Of a stretch of 48,874 bases of DNA, positions 15,953 to 25,245 are shown one piece after another. The notes under the pieces were generated by a model, which saw only the letters and a program-made list of their open reading frames with translations, did not search any database and was not told the DNA's origin. This DNA is from Pelagibius litoralis. Its GTDB lineage: Bacteria; Pseudomonadota; Alphaproteobacteria; Kiloniellales; Kiloniellaceae. How positions within the stretch are numbered: position 1 is the stretch's first letter; every line of letters begins with the position of its first letter. The translations under genes were made by a program, and so were the position numbers. The stretch lies in contig NZ_JAAQPH010000031.1 in assembly GCF_011683915.1 (NCBI RefSeq), positions 1 through 48,874 on the forward strand, given 5' to 3'.

Positions 15953-18007
15953 CTACATCCCGATACCGGGCCCGCGCTTGCGGCCCAGTTCCCAAGAGAT
16001 GCCGCTGCCTCGGACAAAGCCGCTGACCTGCCGGCCCAGCGTCTTCTCGATGACCGGCCGCCAGGGGACGAGCGTGAACTCCTTAGAGCGCTCCACCAGC
16101 GCATATTTGCCGCTGACCAGCTGCACGGACTGCCGATAGGTGCCGCTGATGCGATCGCCGCTCTCGGCCATGCGGAAATTCAAGCCTTGCTGCTGAGCCA
16201 GTTTCTTGCCCGTTTCCTCCACTTCGCGTCGAGCCAGAGTGGCGAGCATGTCACGGCGGGTGACGAACCCCGCGTCGGTCTCGCCGGCCAGCCCCTGTGC
16301 GATAAGCCATTGCCGGCGTCGAGCGAGCGCGTCGCTAGCCTCTCGACCAAAGCCGCTGCCCCGGAGCGGGACCGGAGCGTCGGCGACCAGCTCGCGGTCA
16401 AGCCAGGTGGCGGCGTTCGCTGTCACCTGGGCGTCAAGATCGATGAGTGATAGCACCTGGACACCAAGCTGCTTGCTGCGCCCTGTGTCGTAGTCCCGTG
16501 CGCGGTCCTCGAAGTCCTGGGGGATGCACCAATTGCCATCGTCCAGGCGCTCGACGATGCCGGCCCGGCGCAACGCCTCCAACCGGCGCACATGGGCCTG
16601 GACGTAACCTTCGTAATTCCCGTCCGGCAGCCGCATGCTGTCGCGGGCGGCTAGGAGATGCATTGCCGGCTCGTAGAGGCCGCCGTTGTCGTGGGCCAGT
16701 TCGGCGATATTGCGGTCGGCGGGGCGGGCAGGGGCCTCGGCGCGGCCGATCTGGACAATGCTGCCGACCGCGATCTCGTCGCCGGCCGCCTCGCTCGCCT
16801 CGGCGTAGTGGACCCGGCCGTCCGCGCCGTCTATGACGAGGTGCAGCCGCCCGGTCAACTCGTCGCTTGCCAAACCCTTGCCGGCCACCCTGCCGACGGT
16901 GGGCGGCTGCCTGTCCACGCCCCTATGGATCACATAGCCCTGGGAGTCGCGCGCGAGACCCTGTCCGGTCATGGCCCGGTGCATGGTCTTGATGATATCG
17001 CCGCGCTCGCCCAGCTCCCGCAGCGTCTTCTCCAGGCGGCCGGAGAGGGACCAGCGCGCCGGGGCTTCTTCGCGGGCGAGACCCATGCGCTCCAGCCGCT
17101 TGAGACGGCTGATCAGAAGGGCGCGGTTGGCCCGCCCGAGATAGGACTGTTCCGCGCCGATCCGGAGATCGACGAGGCCCTGGTCGTTGACCTCCTGAAG
17201 GATGGCCCGGTCGAGCCGGGTGAAGCGGTCTTGTTCCACCTCCCGGCCGAGCTTCTGCCGCACCTCCCATTCGCTCTGTGGGCCAAGCTCCAGGGTGGCT
17301 ATCTCGCTCGCCCGGTGGCGGATGCCATGGGCGATGTAGTCGCCCGCGATATTGAGGATCTTCCCATCGTCGGTCATGCCCCGGATCACGACATGGGAAT
17401 GGGGGTGGCCGGTGTTGTGATGATCGACCGCGACCCAATCGAGCTGGGTATCGAGGTCGCGCTCCATCTGTTCCATGAGCTGACGGGTGAAGTCCCGGAG
17501 GTCGCCAAGTTCGGTCCCGTCCTCCGGCGCGACGATCAGGCGGAACTGATGGCGGTCGTCCTGGCCCCGGCCGAGGAAGGCCGCGCCGTCCGCGCGGTCC
17601 AGATTTGCCGAGTAGAGCCGGCAGCCTTCGCCGTCCAAGGTCACACCGTCGCGTTGCAGATACCGGAGGTGGGCATAGGCCGCCTGGCTCTTGCCGCCGT
17701 GCAGCTTCACGACACGGGCTTTGACGATGACGCGGCGCGCCCGGAACCGCATGCCGCCCTCGGGCCGGCTCCAGCCGCTCTGGCGCGGGAAGGTGGCGAC
17801 GATCCTGGCACCCCGGCCGCGCGCGTTGAAACGGCCGGTCCTTGACGTGCCCTTGGCGAGGCCGATGCGGCGCGGGTCACCGCCGGCCCGGGTGACCTCC
17901 CGTGTCATCCGCTGCAAGAAGGAGACCGGCTTGCGTCGGTAACCGCCGCTGCGGGCGCGGGGACGGCCCAGGCGGGGCTCGAAGCGCTTGTCGTCGTCGC
18001 GTGCCAT
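15953..18007 (-). CDS. Relaxase/mobilization nuclease with DUF3363 domain (VirD2-like)
   Basis: A 684-residue relaxase when started at ATG 18007. The ORF extends 12 codons further, but MARDDDKRFEPRLGRPRARS is the family-like N-terminus. HHNTGHPHSHVVIRG (near residue 205) is the histidine-rich metal site of HUH/MOB relaxases, and the tyrosine of YLQRDG upstream is a candidate nucleophile. The remainder is the DUF3363 region of alphaproteobacterial plasmid and ICE relaxases. It should nick the transfer origin and pilot single-stranded DNA into a conjugation channel. No type IV secretion or coupling-protein genes are visible, so the element would be mobilizable rather than self-transmissible. 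The arginine-rich N-terminus suits DNA binding. Confidence 0.9.
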   Translation of the reverse strand: MARDDDKRFEPRLGRPRARSGGYRRKPVSFLQRMTREVTRAGGDPRRIGLAKGTSRTGRFNARGRGARIVATFPRQSGWSRPEGGMRFRARRVIVKARVVKLHGGKSQAAYAHLRYLQRDGVTLDGEGCRLYSANLDRADGAAFLGRGQDDRHQFRLIVAPEDGTELGDLRDFTRQLMEQMERDLDTQLDWVAVDHHNTGHPHSHVVIRGMTDDGKILNIAGDYIAHGIRHRASEIATLELGPQSEWEVRQKLGREVEQDRFTRLDRAILQEVNDQGLVDLRIGAEQSYLGRANRALLISRLKRLERMGLAREEAPARWSLSGRLEKTLRELGERGDIIKTMHRAMTGQGLARDSQGYVIHRGVDRQPPTVGRVAGKGLASDELTGRLHLVIDGADGRVHYAEASEAAGDEIAVGSIVQIGRAEAPARPADRNIAELAHDNGGLYEPAMHLLAARDSMRLPDGNYEGYVQAHVRRLEALRRAGIVERLDDGNWCIPQDFEDRARDYDTGRSKQLGVQVLSLIDLDAQVTANAATWLDRELVADAPVPLRGSGFGREASDALARRRQWLIAQGLAGETDAGFVTRRDMLATLARREVEETGKKLAQQQGLNFRMAESGDRISGTYRQSVQLVSGKYALVERSKEFTLVPWRPVIEKTLGRQVSGFVRGSGISWELGRKRGPGIGM

Positions 18008-18554
18008 GGCTTTGCATATCAGCCTCGGGCAACGCGGAGACAAGTGGCACCAAGGCTCGAAGCTGGAAACGTGATCTAACCCAAGAGCTTGCGGAGATGC
18101 GAGCGAAAATCATGGTGCCGTGGATATTTCGATGGCGCCAAAATGGCGTTAGAAAAACAGTGTGCAGACAATCACTTAGCACTCATGGAGTGCTGCGAAC
18201 GGCGTTCGCTTTATCTTGCCCTCTTAAATGTATCCGCTTTACCAACTCTCTTCGATGAAGTCTTTGCTGTTCTCATATCCACCCCCCTTTTCGCTGATCC
18301 GTTTCCACATCATCAAGGCTTGGCGGTCCAGGCACTACTTCGTGCCGACCTGGTGCTAGCAGAAACTGTCTTCAGAGAGCAGCAAAGGCCCTAACACTGA
18401 CGTCGTATTTAGAAGCGTTTTCGCCTCTGGCGCCGGCAAGAAAATCGCGCTCATTTCCTCCCGTAAATCCCGTCATGGGATGCCTGCATGACACTGGAGT
18501 TGATCAAAACCCTGCGCTCAGCCTGCTCCTTCCGTCATCAGAATCTAGCCAATA
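18008..18554. other. No gene recognised upstream of the relaxase
   Basis: A plus-strand frame at 18089-18394 (about 100 codons, cysteine-rich start) has no recognisable domain and no clear ribosome site. The part nearest the relaxase may hold its promoter and the transfer origin, but I could not identify an oriT-type inverted repeat. Confidence 0.35.
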
Positions 18555-18764
18555 TCACGCTTTCGTCGACTCATTCTCTGGCCGTAAGAATCGGAAATTT
18601 GCTCCGTCGATCTGCATCCGATGAAGGATGACCGCGAGCACTCGGACCATCGTAACGACGGCTCTGTTGCGGCCTACACGGCGCTGAATCGACATACCTG
18701 AGCCACTGGGACCGACCTTTGGCACACGACAGAGAGCCAAACTGGCGGCCTTGAAAAGCTGCAT
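18555..18764 (-). pseudogene. Fragment of an IS110-family transposase C-terminus
   Basis: The 69 codons read MQLFKAASLALCRVPKVG, then RVGRNRAVVTMVRVLAVILHRM, then a short DGANFRF tail (quoted in pieces). This matches the C-terminal end of IS110/IS116-type transposases as I know them (RVGRNRAVVALARKLAVIMHRM-WVDGTEFRF pattern). The DEDD catalytic domain is absent, so it is a remnant. It marks an old insertion between the relaxase and the HerA operon. Confidence 0.6.
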
Positions 18765-19325
18765 TCGGACCTCCGGATGAAAGCGTTTTCGACTGCATTT
18801 TATGTCAAACGCAGTCTCGCAGCATCGTGTCTAGTAGCGATATTATGACCCGGCATTCGCTTCAGAATCATGGCCACTCGCCGGTCGACTCGTTCTTGAT
18901 CACTCAGGTTTTTAGAGGCCGCGGGAGATCACTTTCCGATCCAACAGGACGCAACGTCAATTCCCATTGTTCGCACGAGATGCTGCGTCTTTGCAGGGTT
19001 CCAAAACCAAGAGTCCCTGCTACTTGTCGTACCTCTGCATCTTGCCCTATAGCTCCGCTAGGCCGCAAACTCGGTCAAAGTGCAGCTGACGACTGTTCTA
19101 TCTTGAGAAAAGCTAGAAGCTCAACAAAGTCGGCGACTGATCGCTCCTTGGCCATGTTCTAGATTTCGAATCAGCTTGGTATCCGTCTTCGGGCGTGTCG
19201 ATCTTCGGCCGCAAGCTGAACTATAGCAATTCGTCGGATCGCAGCAGTTTGGAGTTTCGAGTCTTTTGATCTTGGATCGTTGGGCCTGCGCTGTTTTTGT
19301 ATTTGTCTGAATCCGCAACTTCGTC
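18765..19325. other. Intergenic stretch, probably decayed DNA
   Basis: No convincing gene on either strand. Short frames (18827-19162 plus, 19363-19121 minus) show no motif or ribosome site. The HerA operon converges on this region from the right, and I saw no strong terminator after its stop. Confidence 0.35.
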
Positions 19326-21179
19326 TCAGTCGACCATTCGGAGTTGACAAGGTGATGGATCAATCGTCGTCATTGTCGGGCGTGAGAGGTGCATGAACGA
19401 ACACAGAGCTTGGCCTGGGGCAAGGTTTGGCACCGACTTCCATGTTGCATCGTTCACACCCGGAACTACCTTCCGTAGGCGTTGCAGCACGCCAGTGTCA
19501 GTGAGTTTATGTAGGATCCAATTGTTTACCAAACCCAGGACTTCGTCTGGTAGATGGCTAGGAAGCTGTGTTATGAAGACGAGGCCTAAGTAACGCTTGC
19601 GTCCACGGCGCGCGATGCGCGCCACCTGATCAAAAAGATTGGGCATCTGCTTGATCCTTTGGGCCGATAAGAATTCGTGCGCCTCCTCGATGAAAATGTT
19701 GATCCGAGTTAGCGGCGTCGGCTTCTTGGACTCTCTCAAGGCAAGCTCGCGCTCTGTGTAGAGTTCATCCTGTCGAATCTGTAGGGTCCGCAGCAATTGT
19801 GCGATCACCAAGTTGCGGAGATACGGAGCATCCATGTCACTAAGATCAATGACTGCGATCTGCCCCGGGATGATAAGTTCGCCTGAATTGATGCGATCCT
19901 GATCGTTTTGGGAGAAAACCTCGGCTTTTTTCATTCGCCAGAGACGTTTGGCAATCGCCATCCAAGAGAATTTGTTTGTCTCAATGTCACGCTTTTGAAT
20001 TACCTCCACCAACCTCTTTTCATGCCCTTTGAATCCTCTCGAGCGCCCCTCGAAGCTGTCGAGCGACTTATTGATTTTCGCGATTGCCGCACTAACTGTG
20101 TCGATCATCATCTCGATGGTCATGCGTGGCCAACCACGATCGAGTTCATCGATTTCTAGTGCTAGGTTTTGTTCTTGCTCGTTCGCTGGAAAGATTCGTT
20201 CGGCTTCCATCGTCACCCGGCAGATCTCGTAGGCGTCAATCAGCCGTCGCTCCTGGGCATCGTTTAAACTGAGAATTTCGGACAGCACGTTTGGTGAAAG
20301 TTCATCAAACGCAATCTTGAACTGGCGGATGTTCGCATGTTTAGGATTGGCTGGAGTCCGACCTGCGAGTACAAACAGGCGAGTGTTGTCGGCGCCCTTT
20401 GCCCGAAGCTCTCGCTTTTTTAGTGCGGCGAGCATCTGCTGATTCTCGGTCGGTTTCTCCATCGTGGTGTATTCGCCCTCAATATCGAAGATGACAACAG
20501 CGTTTCCGGCATCTGCAAGATTCATGATTGTCCCAGAAACCGTCGTGCTCTTGCCTCCGCCGGTCGTACCAAGAATAGCCATGTGGCTGAAGAGCACTGA
20601 CTTCTTCGCTGCCGGCATTTTGATAGGTAGGGAACTGATGCCGTCCAAGAGCCCCAGACGAACGGGCTTCTCGTTTGCAGGGATGTCAAGGCCAAGCACT
20701 TCTTTGATCTCATTTTCGGTAAGAAGGAAAACAGGGCTGTTCGGGCAGGGGCGGCGCAATGGAGGGATGAGTTGGCTGTCGACGCGCTCCCCGAAAACCT
20801 CAACCTGTGCAATGCCGTGATACTTTGGCGTCAAGACAGCCCCATGGGCCGCCGCGACCACAAGGGTGGGAGCGGTGGCGCCAAGCGCATCGGGCTCAGC
20901 GAAAGGCCCCGAGGCGACAACGCCAAGATATTCCGCCTCGACTTCGCCGGTCCGAGGATGGATGCTTGGGATTCTGACAAAAGCTTCACGGGCGACCGCT
21001 CCAATCTGATGTTCCGGCACAAGTACGGTGACATTGCCATCCTCGGAACCAGGGCGATCGAACATAGTACGTGCACATGAACCGATATAGGGTTCCGGCT
21101 CCTGATATGGGCCACCGTTGTCTGTACCAGTGCGCTCAAGGCGATTGGCGGCGGTGGAAATCTTCTCTGTTGAACTCAT
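19326..21179 (-). CDS. HerA/FtsK-like ATPase (DUF87), last gene of the six-gene operon
   Basis: A 617-residue HerA-family ATPase. An N-terminal beta-barrel-like region (about 20-130) precedes the motor. Motor motifs are Walker A GTTGGGKS (204-211), FDIEGEY about 25 residues later, and the acidic IFIEEAHEFL near residue 470, followed by VARIARRGRKR and LGLVFITQLPS. HerA proteins form hexamers that pump DNA and usually pair with a nuclease. The NurA-like gene is immediately upstream with a 24-base gap. The start is set at ATG 21179 because AGGAG lies six bases upstream. The TTG 18 bases earlier (21197) is less likely. Paired HerA-nuclease units occur both in archaeal end resection and in bacterial antiphage systems. 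Confidence 0.9.
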   Translation of the reverse strand: MSSTEKISTAANRLERTGTDNGGPYQEPEPYIGSCARTMFDRPGSEDGNVTVLVPEHQIGAVAREAFVRIPSIHPRTGEVEAEYLGVVASGPFAEPDALGATAPTLVVAAAHGAVLTPKYHGIAQVEVFGERVDSQLIPPLRRPCPNSPVFLLTENEIKEVLGLDIPANEKPVRLGLLDGISSLPIKMPAAKKSVLFSHMAILGTTGGGKSTTVSGTIMNLADAGNAVVIFDIEGEYTTMEKPTENQQMLAALKKRELRAKGADNTRLFVLAGRTPANPKHANIRQFKIAFDELSPNVLSEILSLNDAQERRLIDAYEICRVTMEAERIFPANEQEQNLALEIDELDRGWPRMTIEMMIDTVSAAIAKINKSLDSFEGRSRGFKGHEKRLVEVIQKRDIETNKFSWMAIAKRLWRMKKAEVFSQNDQDRINSGELIIPGQIAVIDLSDMDAPYLRNLVIAQLLRTLQIRQDELYTERELALRESKKPTPLTRINIFIEEAHEFLSAQRIKQMPNLFDQVARIARRGRKRYLGLVFITQLPSHLPDEVLGLVNNWILHKLTDTGVLQRLRKVVPGVNDATWKSVPNLAPGQALCSFMHLSRPTMTTIDPSPCQLRMVD

Positions 21180-21203
21180 AGCAGTCTCCTGTATCAAGCG
21201 GCG

Positions 21204-22577
21204 TCAGGCCCGCGTCTTACGTTCATCGAGAAAACGGAAGGGGGAACCGCTGCGGGCTAGGCTGGCATGGACCTGGGCCGAAAGGCTGCCGGGCTCAAAC
21301 ATGCCTTTGCAGGTGCGGTCGGCGATATCGATCAGGTTTGGAAAGCCGCGCGCCTCTTGTAAAACGCTGTCCGCCATCACGATCTGCGCAGCCTCGTGAA
21401 CATGATCCTCGTGGGCGTAAAAGACGCGGCCTGGGCATAGTGCGGATGCCCGGAATACTCCGAGAACCACCTTCGAGCCTGCATCCTCCTGAAAGCTACG
21501 GACCGCTTGGTACAGGCCAGATTTCTTGTAGTGCGGGCGCTCGTAACTGCTGCCAGCAATATAGCCTTCGATGATATCTTTCGTATTGCGCAGGATGGCA
21601 TACTGCAACGGTAGGAGCGCATTGGCGATGGTGACGATAGCCTGATCACTAACCGTGCTCGGCACAAAGATGAACCTCTGGTGTTCAAGAAGAAGTTGCC
21701 GAAGTATTTCTAAGCTCGCAAATGCCATCTCGTTCCGACCTGAGCCGACGATCAACTCATGCGGCATCGGTCCTCCGTGTCCCATGCGCCATGGGCACTG
21801 TGAGCGCTCCACTAGCATGGCACGCTCGGCATAAATCATTAGGGCACGGCACAGCATGTCGCTGATATTCATCGGCCGACCATCGTCGCCAAAGTCTTGT
21901 TTGGCCACCTCCCGCTTCTTTCGGCGGGCGCGACGGGAAAGGAAATCCAGAACCTCGTCCTCGGGGTTTTCGTTCTTTCGCAATATGTCGTGGCGGTAGA
22001 GCCTATGCCCGATACAGCCGCCATCCCCGGTACCTTGATAGGACGTAAGGCAAATACCAATCTGGACTACGGATACGGGAAGGGTACTAACTGCGACGCG
22101 CGTGCCGTCGCAAGCCTCTACAAGTCCATTGAAGAGGACGTTGCTTAGTGCCCGAGTGAGGATGTCGGGAGTGAGAGTGTAGATGCCGCTCTCACGGGAG
22201 GCGTCTGGCGCAGATGGAAGACCTGCCTCCAATGCCTTTAGTACTCTAGGCGCCATATCATCCTCGAAGCGCGCTGCTGTTTCAACCTCACGCTCAAGAC
22301 GAGCAGCGAGCAGGTTCATCCGCTCCCCAGAGGTCCAGGTATCGAGGTCTAGGGCTGCCTTAAATTCGGTCTCAAGAGACTCGGACTCCAATTGATCCTC
22401 GGGTCCAAAAGCCTCCTCTCTCTCGGCATCGCGGCGACTTGCCGCGAATCCCGCGGGCTCCTCAGCTTCGGTACCAACGCCCTCATCTTCGTCGTCGGAT
22501 GAGCTTAAAGCATCCTTGACTTTGTCCAGTCCCATAATGACCTCCGATTCACTCAAATCATTTTTCGAGCGGGCCAT
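21204..22577 (-). CDS. NurA-like nuclease candidate, partner of HerA
   Basis: A 457-residue protein with a highly acidic N-terminus (SSSDDEDEGVGTEAEEP) and a C-terminal domain of about 300 residues. That domain includes ERAMLVERSQCPWRMGHGGP, PSTVSDQAIV and LRNTKDIIEGYIAG, the order and spacing expected of a NurA fold (hydroxyl/acid site, GHG-P segment, K-bearing strand). The match is by eye and moderate. The strongest support is position: it lies between an ImmA/IrrE peptidase (1-base overlap, TGATG) and a HerA ATPase. NurA degrades DNA fed by HerA. Alternatively it is an unrelated HerA-associated effector. Confidence 0.6.
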   Translation of the reverse strand: MARSKNDLSESEVIMGLDKVKDALSSSDDEDEGVGTEAEEPAGFAASRRDAEREEAFGPEDQLESESLETEFKAALDLDTWTSGERMNLLAARLEREVETAARFEDDMAPRVLKALEAGLPSAPDASRESGIYTLTPDILTRALSNVLFNGLVEACDGTRVAVSTLPVSVVQIGICLTSYQGTGDGGCIGHRLYRHDILRKNENPEDEVLDFLSRRARRKKREVAKQDFGDDGRPMNISDMLCRALMIYAERAMLVERSQCPWRMGHGGPMPHELIVGSGRNEMAFASLEILRQLLLEHQRFIFVPSTVSDQAIVTIANALLPLQYAILRNTKDIIEGYIAGSSYERPHYKKSGLYQAVRSFQEDAGSKVVLGVFRASALCPGRVFYAHEDHVHEAAQIVMADSVLQEARGFPNLIDIADRTCKGMFEPGSLSAQVHASLARSGSPFRFLDERKTRA

Positions 22578-23302
22578 CAGGACTTCGACTCCATTATTTT
22601 CCCAAACAGCGCGGTTACACCAGAAGACGTTCTTGTTGGCTGGATCATGGTGGCCAGCCGCGCAGCTGCAATTGCTGGTAGGCCGAAGTGGCGCCGTATG
22701 GAATCGGCAGAAGGATCACTCATAGATCGAACTTCGCGCCAAGGCGCGAGGAGTTCGATAGCCAAGTCATCCGCTTCATCCTCCATAGCGGCAACCCGTC
22801 CGGCTAGGTGAAGCTGACGACGATCCATGGCATGCCGGAACGGCTCAATGGGTACGTCACGTAGTGCCGCCGAGAGCTTCTCCCCATGTGTTGATGAGCG
22901 GGTGCGGTCGAGGACAGCTAAAATTTGGGGTCCGAAAGCAGCTACAGCGTCCTTCCGTGGTTTGAGGTAGTGGAGCAGCAGGTGTGCTACTTCGTGAGCG
23001 ATGGTCAGCCGCTGCTCGTCTTCGGGATCGTTCTTGTTCACCAATACTAGGGCGGCTCCCGCATCAGCGAAGAGGCAACCATGAAGCGCGCGTGGGGTAC
23101 TCTCGACCCACGGATCTGCCCCGATACGGTTGAGTACCTCGCAGATGGTGCTCGATGTGAGTCCTGGCACACGTAGAATTGCAACCGGCAGTGCCCGGCC
23201 AACTGCGCGTTCTATGTCCACCGGATTGCCAAAGAGGGAGCGGCCTCCTATTTGCCGCCAAAAAGTATCCGCTAGATCCACACTCTGCGAGCGGGCCGTC
23301 AT
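22577..23302 (-). CDS. ImmA/IrrE-family metallopeptidase
   Basis: A 241-residue zinc peptidase of the ImmA/IrrE type. The signature HEVAH lies at 103-107 (LTIAHEVAHLLLHY), and the third ligand is in EDEADDLAIELLAPW near residue 172, the usual E-x-x-A form. Family members cleave repressors or regulators in response to DNA damage or other stress (ImmA for ICEBs1, IrrE/PprI in Deinococcus). It overlaps the genes on both sides (4 bases and 1 base). In this operon a proteolytic switch acting on the neighbouring small protein or on the sigma-like protein would be plausible. That is inference only. Confidence 0.88.
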   Translation of the reverse strand: MTARSQSVDLADTFWRQIGGRSLFGNPVDIERAVGRALPVAILRVPGLTSSTICEVLNRIGADPWVESTPRALHGCLFADAGAALVLVNKNDPEDEQRLTIAHEVAHLLLHYLKPRKDAVAAFGPQILAVLDRTRSSTHGEKLSAALRDVPIEPFRHAMDRRQLHLAGRVAAMEDEADDLAIELLAPWREVRSMSDPSADSIRRHFGLPAIAAARLATMIQPTRTSSGVTALFGKIMESKS

Positions 23303-23664
23303 TCATCCTCGTCCTGGTCTCGGGCAGCGATGAGGCGTCCAGTGTGAGAGGTACTTGACTTATGAGCCATCCTAAACCGCTCGACAGCCTCCGCAGCTCT
23401 CAAGAACTTAACCAATTGATCCAAGTCTATAGCAAGGTCCTTGGCTATTTCGGAAACGTCCTCGATCCAGCGTCCTGAGCGCGGGCGTAGGCACAAAGCA
23501 AGCTCGTTCAGAACTCTATCGGAAACGGCGAGGTCTAACGCAGCATCCCCATCGAACGCTTGGCACCATTCCTCGATCAGAGAGGCGATCAATGGGGCAG
23601 GCCCACGGATTGCACGGCGGGCAGCGCGGGCAATAGCCTTATCGGCAGGAGATCTAGAGTTCAT
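23299..23664 (-). CDS. Small hypothetical protein between sigma-like and ImmA/IrrE genes
   Basis: A 121-residue, mostly helical protein with VSEIAKDLAIDLDQLVKFLRAAEAVERFR near residues 65-93 (key elements VSEIAKDLAI and LVKFLRAAE). This could be a helix-turn-helix, since the IAKDLAID-x-x-QLVKFL spacing is suggestive but not diagnostic. It overlaps the upstream sigma-like gene by 11 bases and the downstream peptidase gene by 4. ImmA/IrrE peptidases often have an adjacent DNA-binding partner, and this protein or the sigma-like one could be it. Confidence 0.65.
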   Translation of the reverse strand: MNSRSPADKAIARAARRAIRGPAPLIASLIEEWCQAFDGDAALDLAVSDRVLNELALCLRPRSGRWIEDVSEIAKDLAIDLDQLVKFLRAAEAVERFRMAHKSSTSHTGRLIAARDQDEDE

Positions 23665-24244
23665 CTCGCAACCTCCTCATCCTCAAAAGGATACGATCTT
23701 TAGTCTGTTTCACGATCTTTTCGATATCTGGAGCATCTGGATCGAGCCCAAGAGCCTTCGCGAATGCCGAAGTTTTCTTTTCATCGTTGAGGATGAGGCT
23801 AAGGACCCTTACCTCGATGTCATTCGTAGCAAGCTTGTTTCCGTAAAGTTTCATAATGTGTCGGGCGTCTATTGCGTCTTCACCTCTAAATACATCTTTC
23901 GAGCGAGAGGCCCAGAACTCGACATCGGTTCGAACGTTTTTGGCAAGAAGTGCGCCCCGGTTAGTGCGTGTGCGCAAAAGATCTATGGCGTCAGCGTTCA
24001 CGATCCGACAAAGGTAGGACCAAAGGGAACTCTTGTCAGTGTCACACTTCGCTGGTTCGGCCGAGTAGATTAGAATCGCATCAGTGGCAAGGTCATGCCG
24101 ATCTTCGGGTGATAAGCTTGGGAACTTGCGAGCGAGGAAGCCCTCCAGTGGGTCGAGAGCAGCGAGAAAGAGATCGCGAGACGCTGTGCGGCTTCCGGCG
24201 CACATTCGCTGATGGACCGTGTCAAGACGTTCCTTGAGGTCCAT
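23654..24244 (-). CDS. Sigma-70-like protein within the HerA operon
   Basis: A 196-residue protein resembling an ECF-type sigma factor. LARKFPSLSPEDRHDLATDA and SSLWSYLCRIVNADAIDLLR (about 30-95) look like region 2, with the usual run of acidic and aromatic residues. The C-terminus (KKTSAFAKALGLDP, then RILLRMRRLRDEL) resembles region 4. The start is placed at ATG 24244 (AAGG eight bases upstream) rather than the in-frame GTG nine bases earlier. It follows the methyltransferase by 11 bases. A sigma-like protein in a nuclease/methylase operon is unusual. It may switch on the operon, or have been reused as a DNA-binding subunit. Confidence 0.7.
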   Translation of the reverse strand: MDLKERLDTVHQRMCAGSRTASRDLFLAALDPLEGFLARKFPSLSPEDRHDLATDAILIYSAEPAKCDTDKSSLWSYLCRIVNADAIDLLRTRTNRGALLAKNVRTDVEFWASRSKDVFRGEDAIDARHIMKLYGNKLATNDIEVRVLSLILNDEKKTSAFAKALGLDPDAPDIEKIVKQTKDRILLRMRRLRDEL

Positions 24245-24255
24245 GGGACACACCT

Positions 24256-25245
24256 TTACCGGGTCTCTGGCTGTGCGATAAGACGCTGCTGGGCCAACTT
24301 GCAGTAGCTCGGATTGAGTTCAATGCCTATTGATGGAAGCCCTCGGGCGGCCGCAACGGCTAGGGTCGTGCCCGATCCAGTGTACGGATCAAGGACGATA
24401 CCTTTCTTGGGACACCCTGCCGCTAGGCATCGATTGACCAGCGCCTCGGGAAAGGGCGCGGCATGTCGATACTTCCGTGGTGCATTAGGCGCGGGAATGT
24501 CCCAAACGTCTTCTTGGCCATCAAGCCCTTGCCGATCGAAATAATATTTGCCGGTTTTTGACAGGATAAAGATCGTTTCAGTAGTAGTCCAAGGTCGGTC
24601 TCTTACGCTCGGCTCCGCTAGGGGCTTCGGTTTGCGCCAAATGACGGACGACCGAAGCACCCAGCCGTCGGCTTGAAGGGCGAGGGCGACGCGCCACGGT
24701 ACGCCGAGGAGGGACTTCCTTGGCAAACCGAAGCCCGGCCGATCGACCGCTCGATATTTTTGCCGGGCAACGCCCCGCCAAATTTGTTTTGGATCGCCGC
24801 CTCGGGGCTGTCCTCGGCCAGAATAATAGGTGTCGCCGAGTACAACGAAGGCCGTGCCGGTGGGTGTGAGTGTTCGTAGAATCTCGCGGAAGACTTCTGT
24901 GAGATCCTCCACATATTTTTCGACGGTCTCTTCTTGGCCAGCTTGGCCATCAATTTCATAGTCACGTTGCCAGTAATAGGGGGGGCTTGTCACCACACAG
25001 TCGATTAGATCATCTGGAAAACGTTTTAAGTTCGTGAGTGCGTCACCATTGCCTACGATCCAAGGCACTTGGCCGTCATAGTAGCCGTACTTGGAATTCT
25101 CGAGTAAGTCAGGGTTTATTAAACTGAAGTCATCGTTTTTCCGCCCTTTAAGGCTCCTGGGACAAGGCTCGGCATAGGTCTTTGGGGCATTTTGCTCTTG
25201 CCGACTAGGCAAAATATCTCCACGAGTATTGACCTGATCTGTCAC
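24256..25245 (-). CDS. Site-specific DNA methyltransferase (beta class, N4-cytosine or N6-adenine)
   Basis: A 329-residue amino-methyltransferase with the permuted beta order. The catalytic motif TSPPY (86-90) comes first and the SAM-binding motif DPYTGSGTT (286-294) last, followed by GIELNPSYCKLAQQR. SPPY is more usual for N4-cytosine enzymes than the D/NPPY of adenine enzymes, though not exclusive. It is the first gene of the six-gene minus-strand operon, with GTG start 25245 and AGGAGG upstream (25249-25254). No cognate restriction enzyme of ordinary type is nearby. Here it probably marks host DNA for the HerA/NurA-like machinery. The target sequence cannot be read from the gene. Confidence 0.92.
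   Translation of the reverse strand: MTDQVNTRGDILPSRQEQNAPKTYAEPCPRSLKGRKNDDFSLINPDLLENSKYGYYDGQVPWIVGNGDALTNLKRFPDDLIDCVVTSPPYYWQRDYEIDGQAGQEETVEKYVEDLTEVFREILRTLTPTGTAFVVLGDTYYSGRGQPRGGDPKQIWRGVARQKYRAVDRPGFGLPRKSLLGVPWRVALALQADGWVLRSSVIWRKPKPLAEPSVRDRPWTTTETIFILSKTGKYYFDRQGLDGQEDVWDIPAPNAPRKYRHAAPFPEALVNRCLAAGCPKKGIVLDPYTGSGTTLAVAAARGLPSIGIELNPSYCKLAQQRLIAQPETR

Noticed and set aside
15953-18007. Full conjugative element (ICE)
   Set aside because: Only a relaxase is present. No coupling protein, VirB/Trb channel or pilus genes are visible in the window.
18089-18394. Plus-strand frame of 101 codons upstream of the relaxase
   Set aside because: No motif or ribosome site, and the composition is not gene-like. 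It is described as part of a gene-free stretch.
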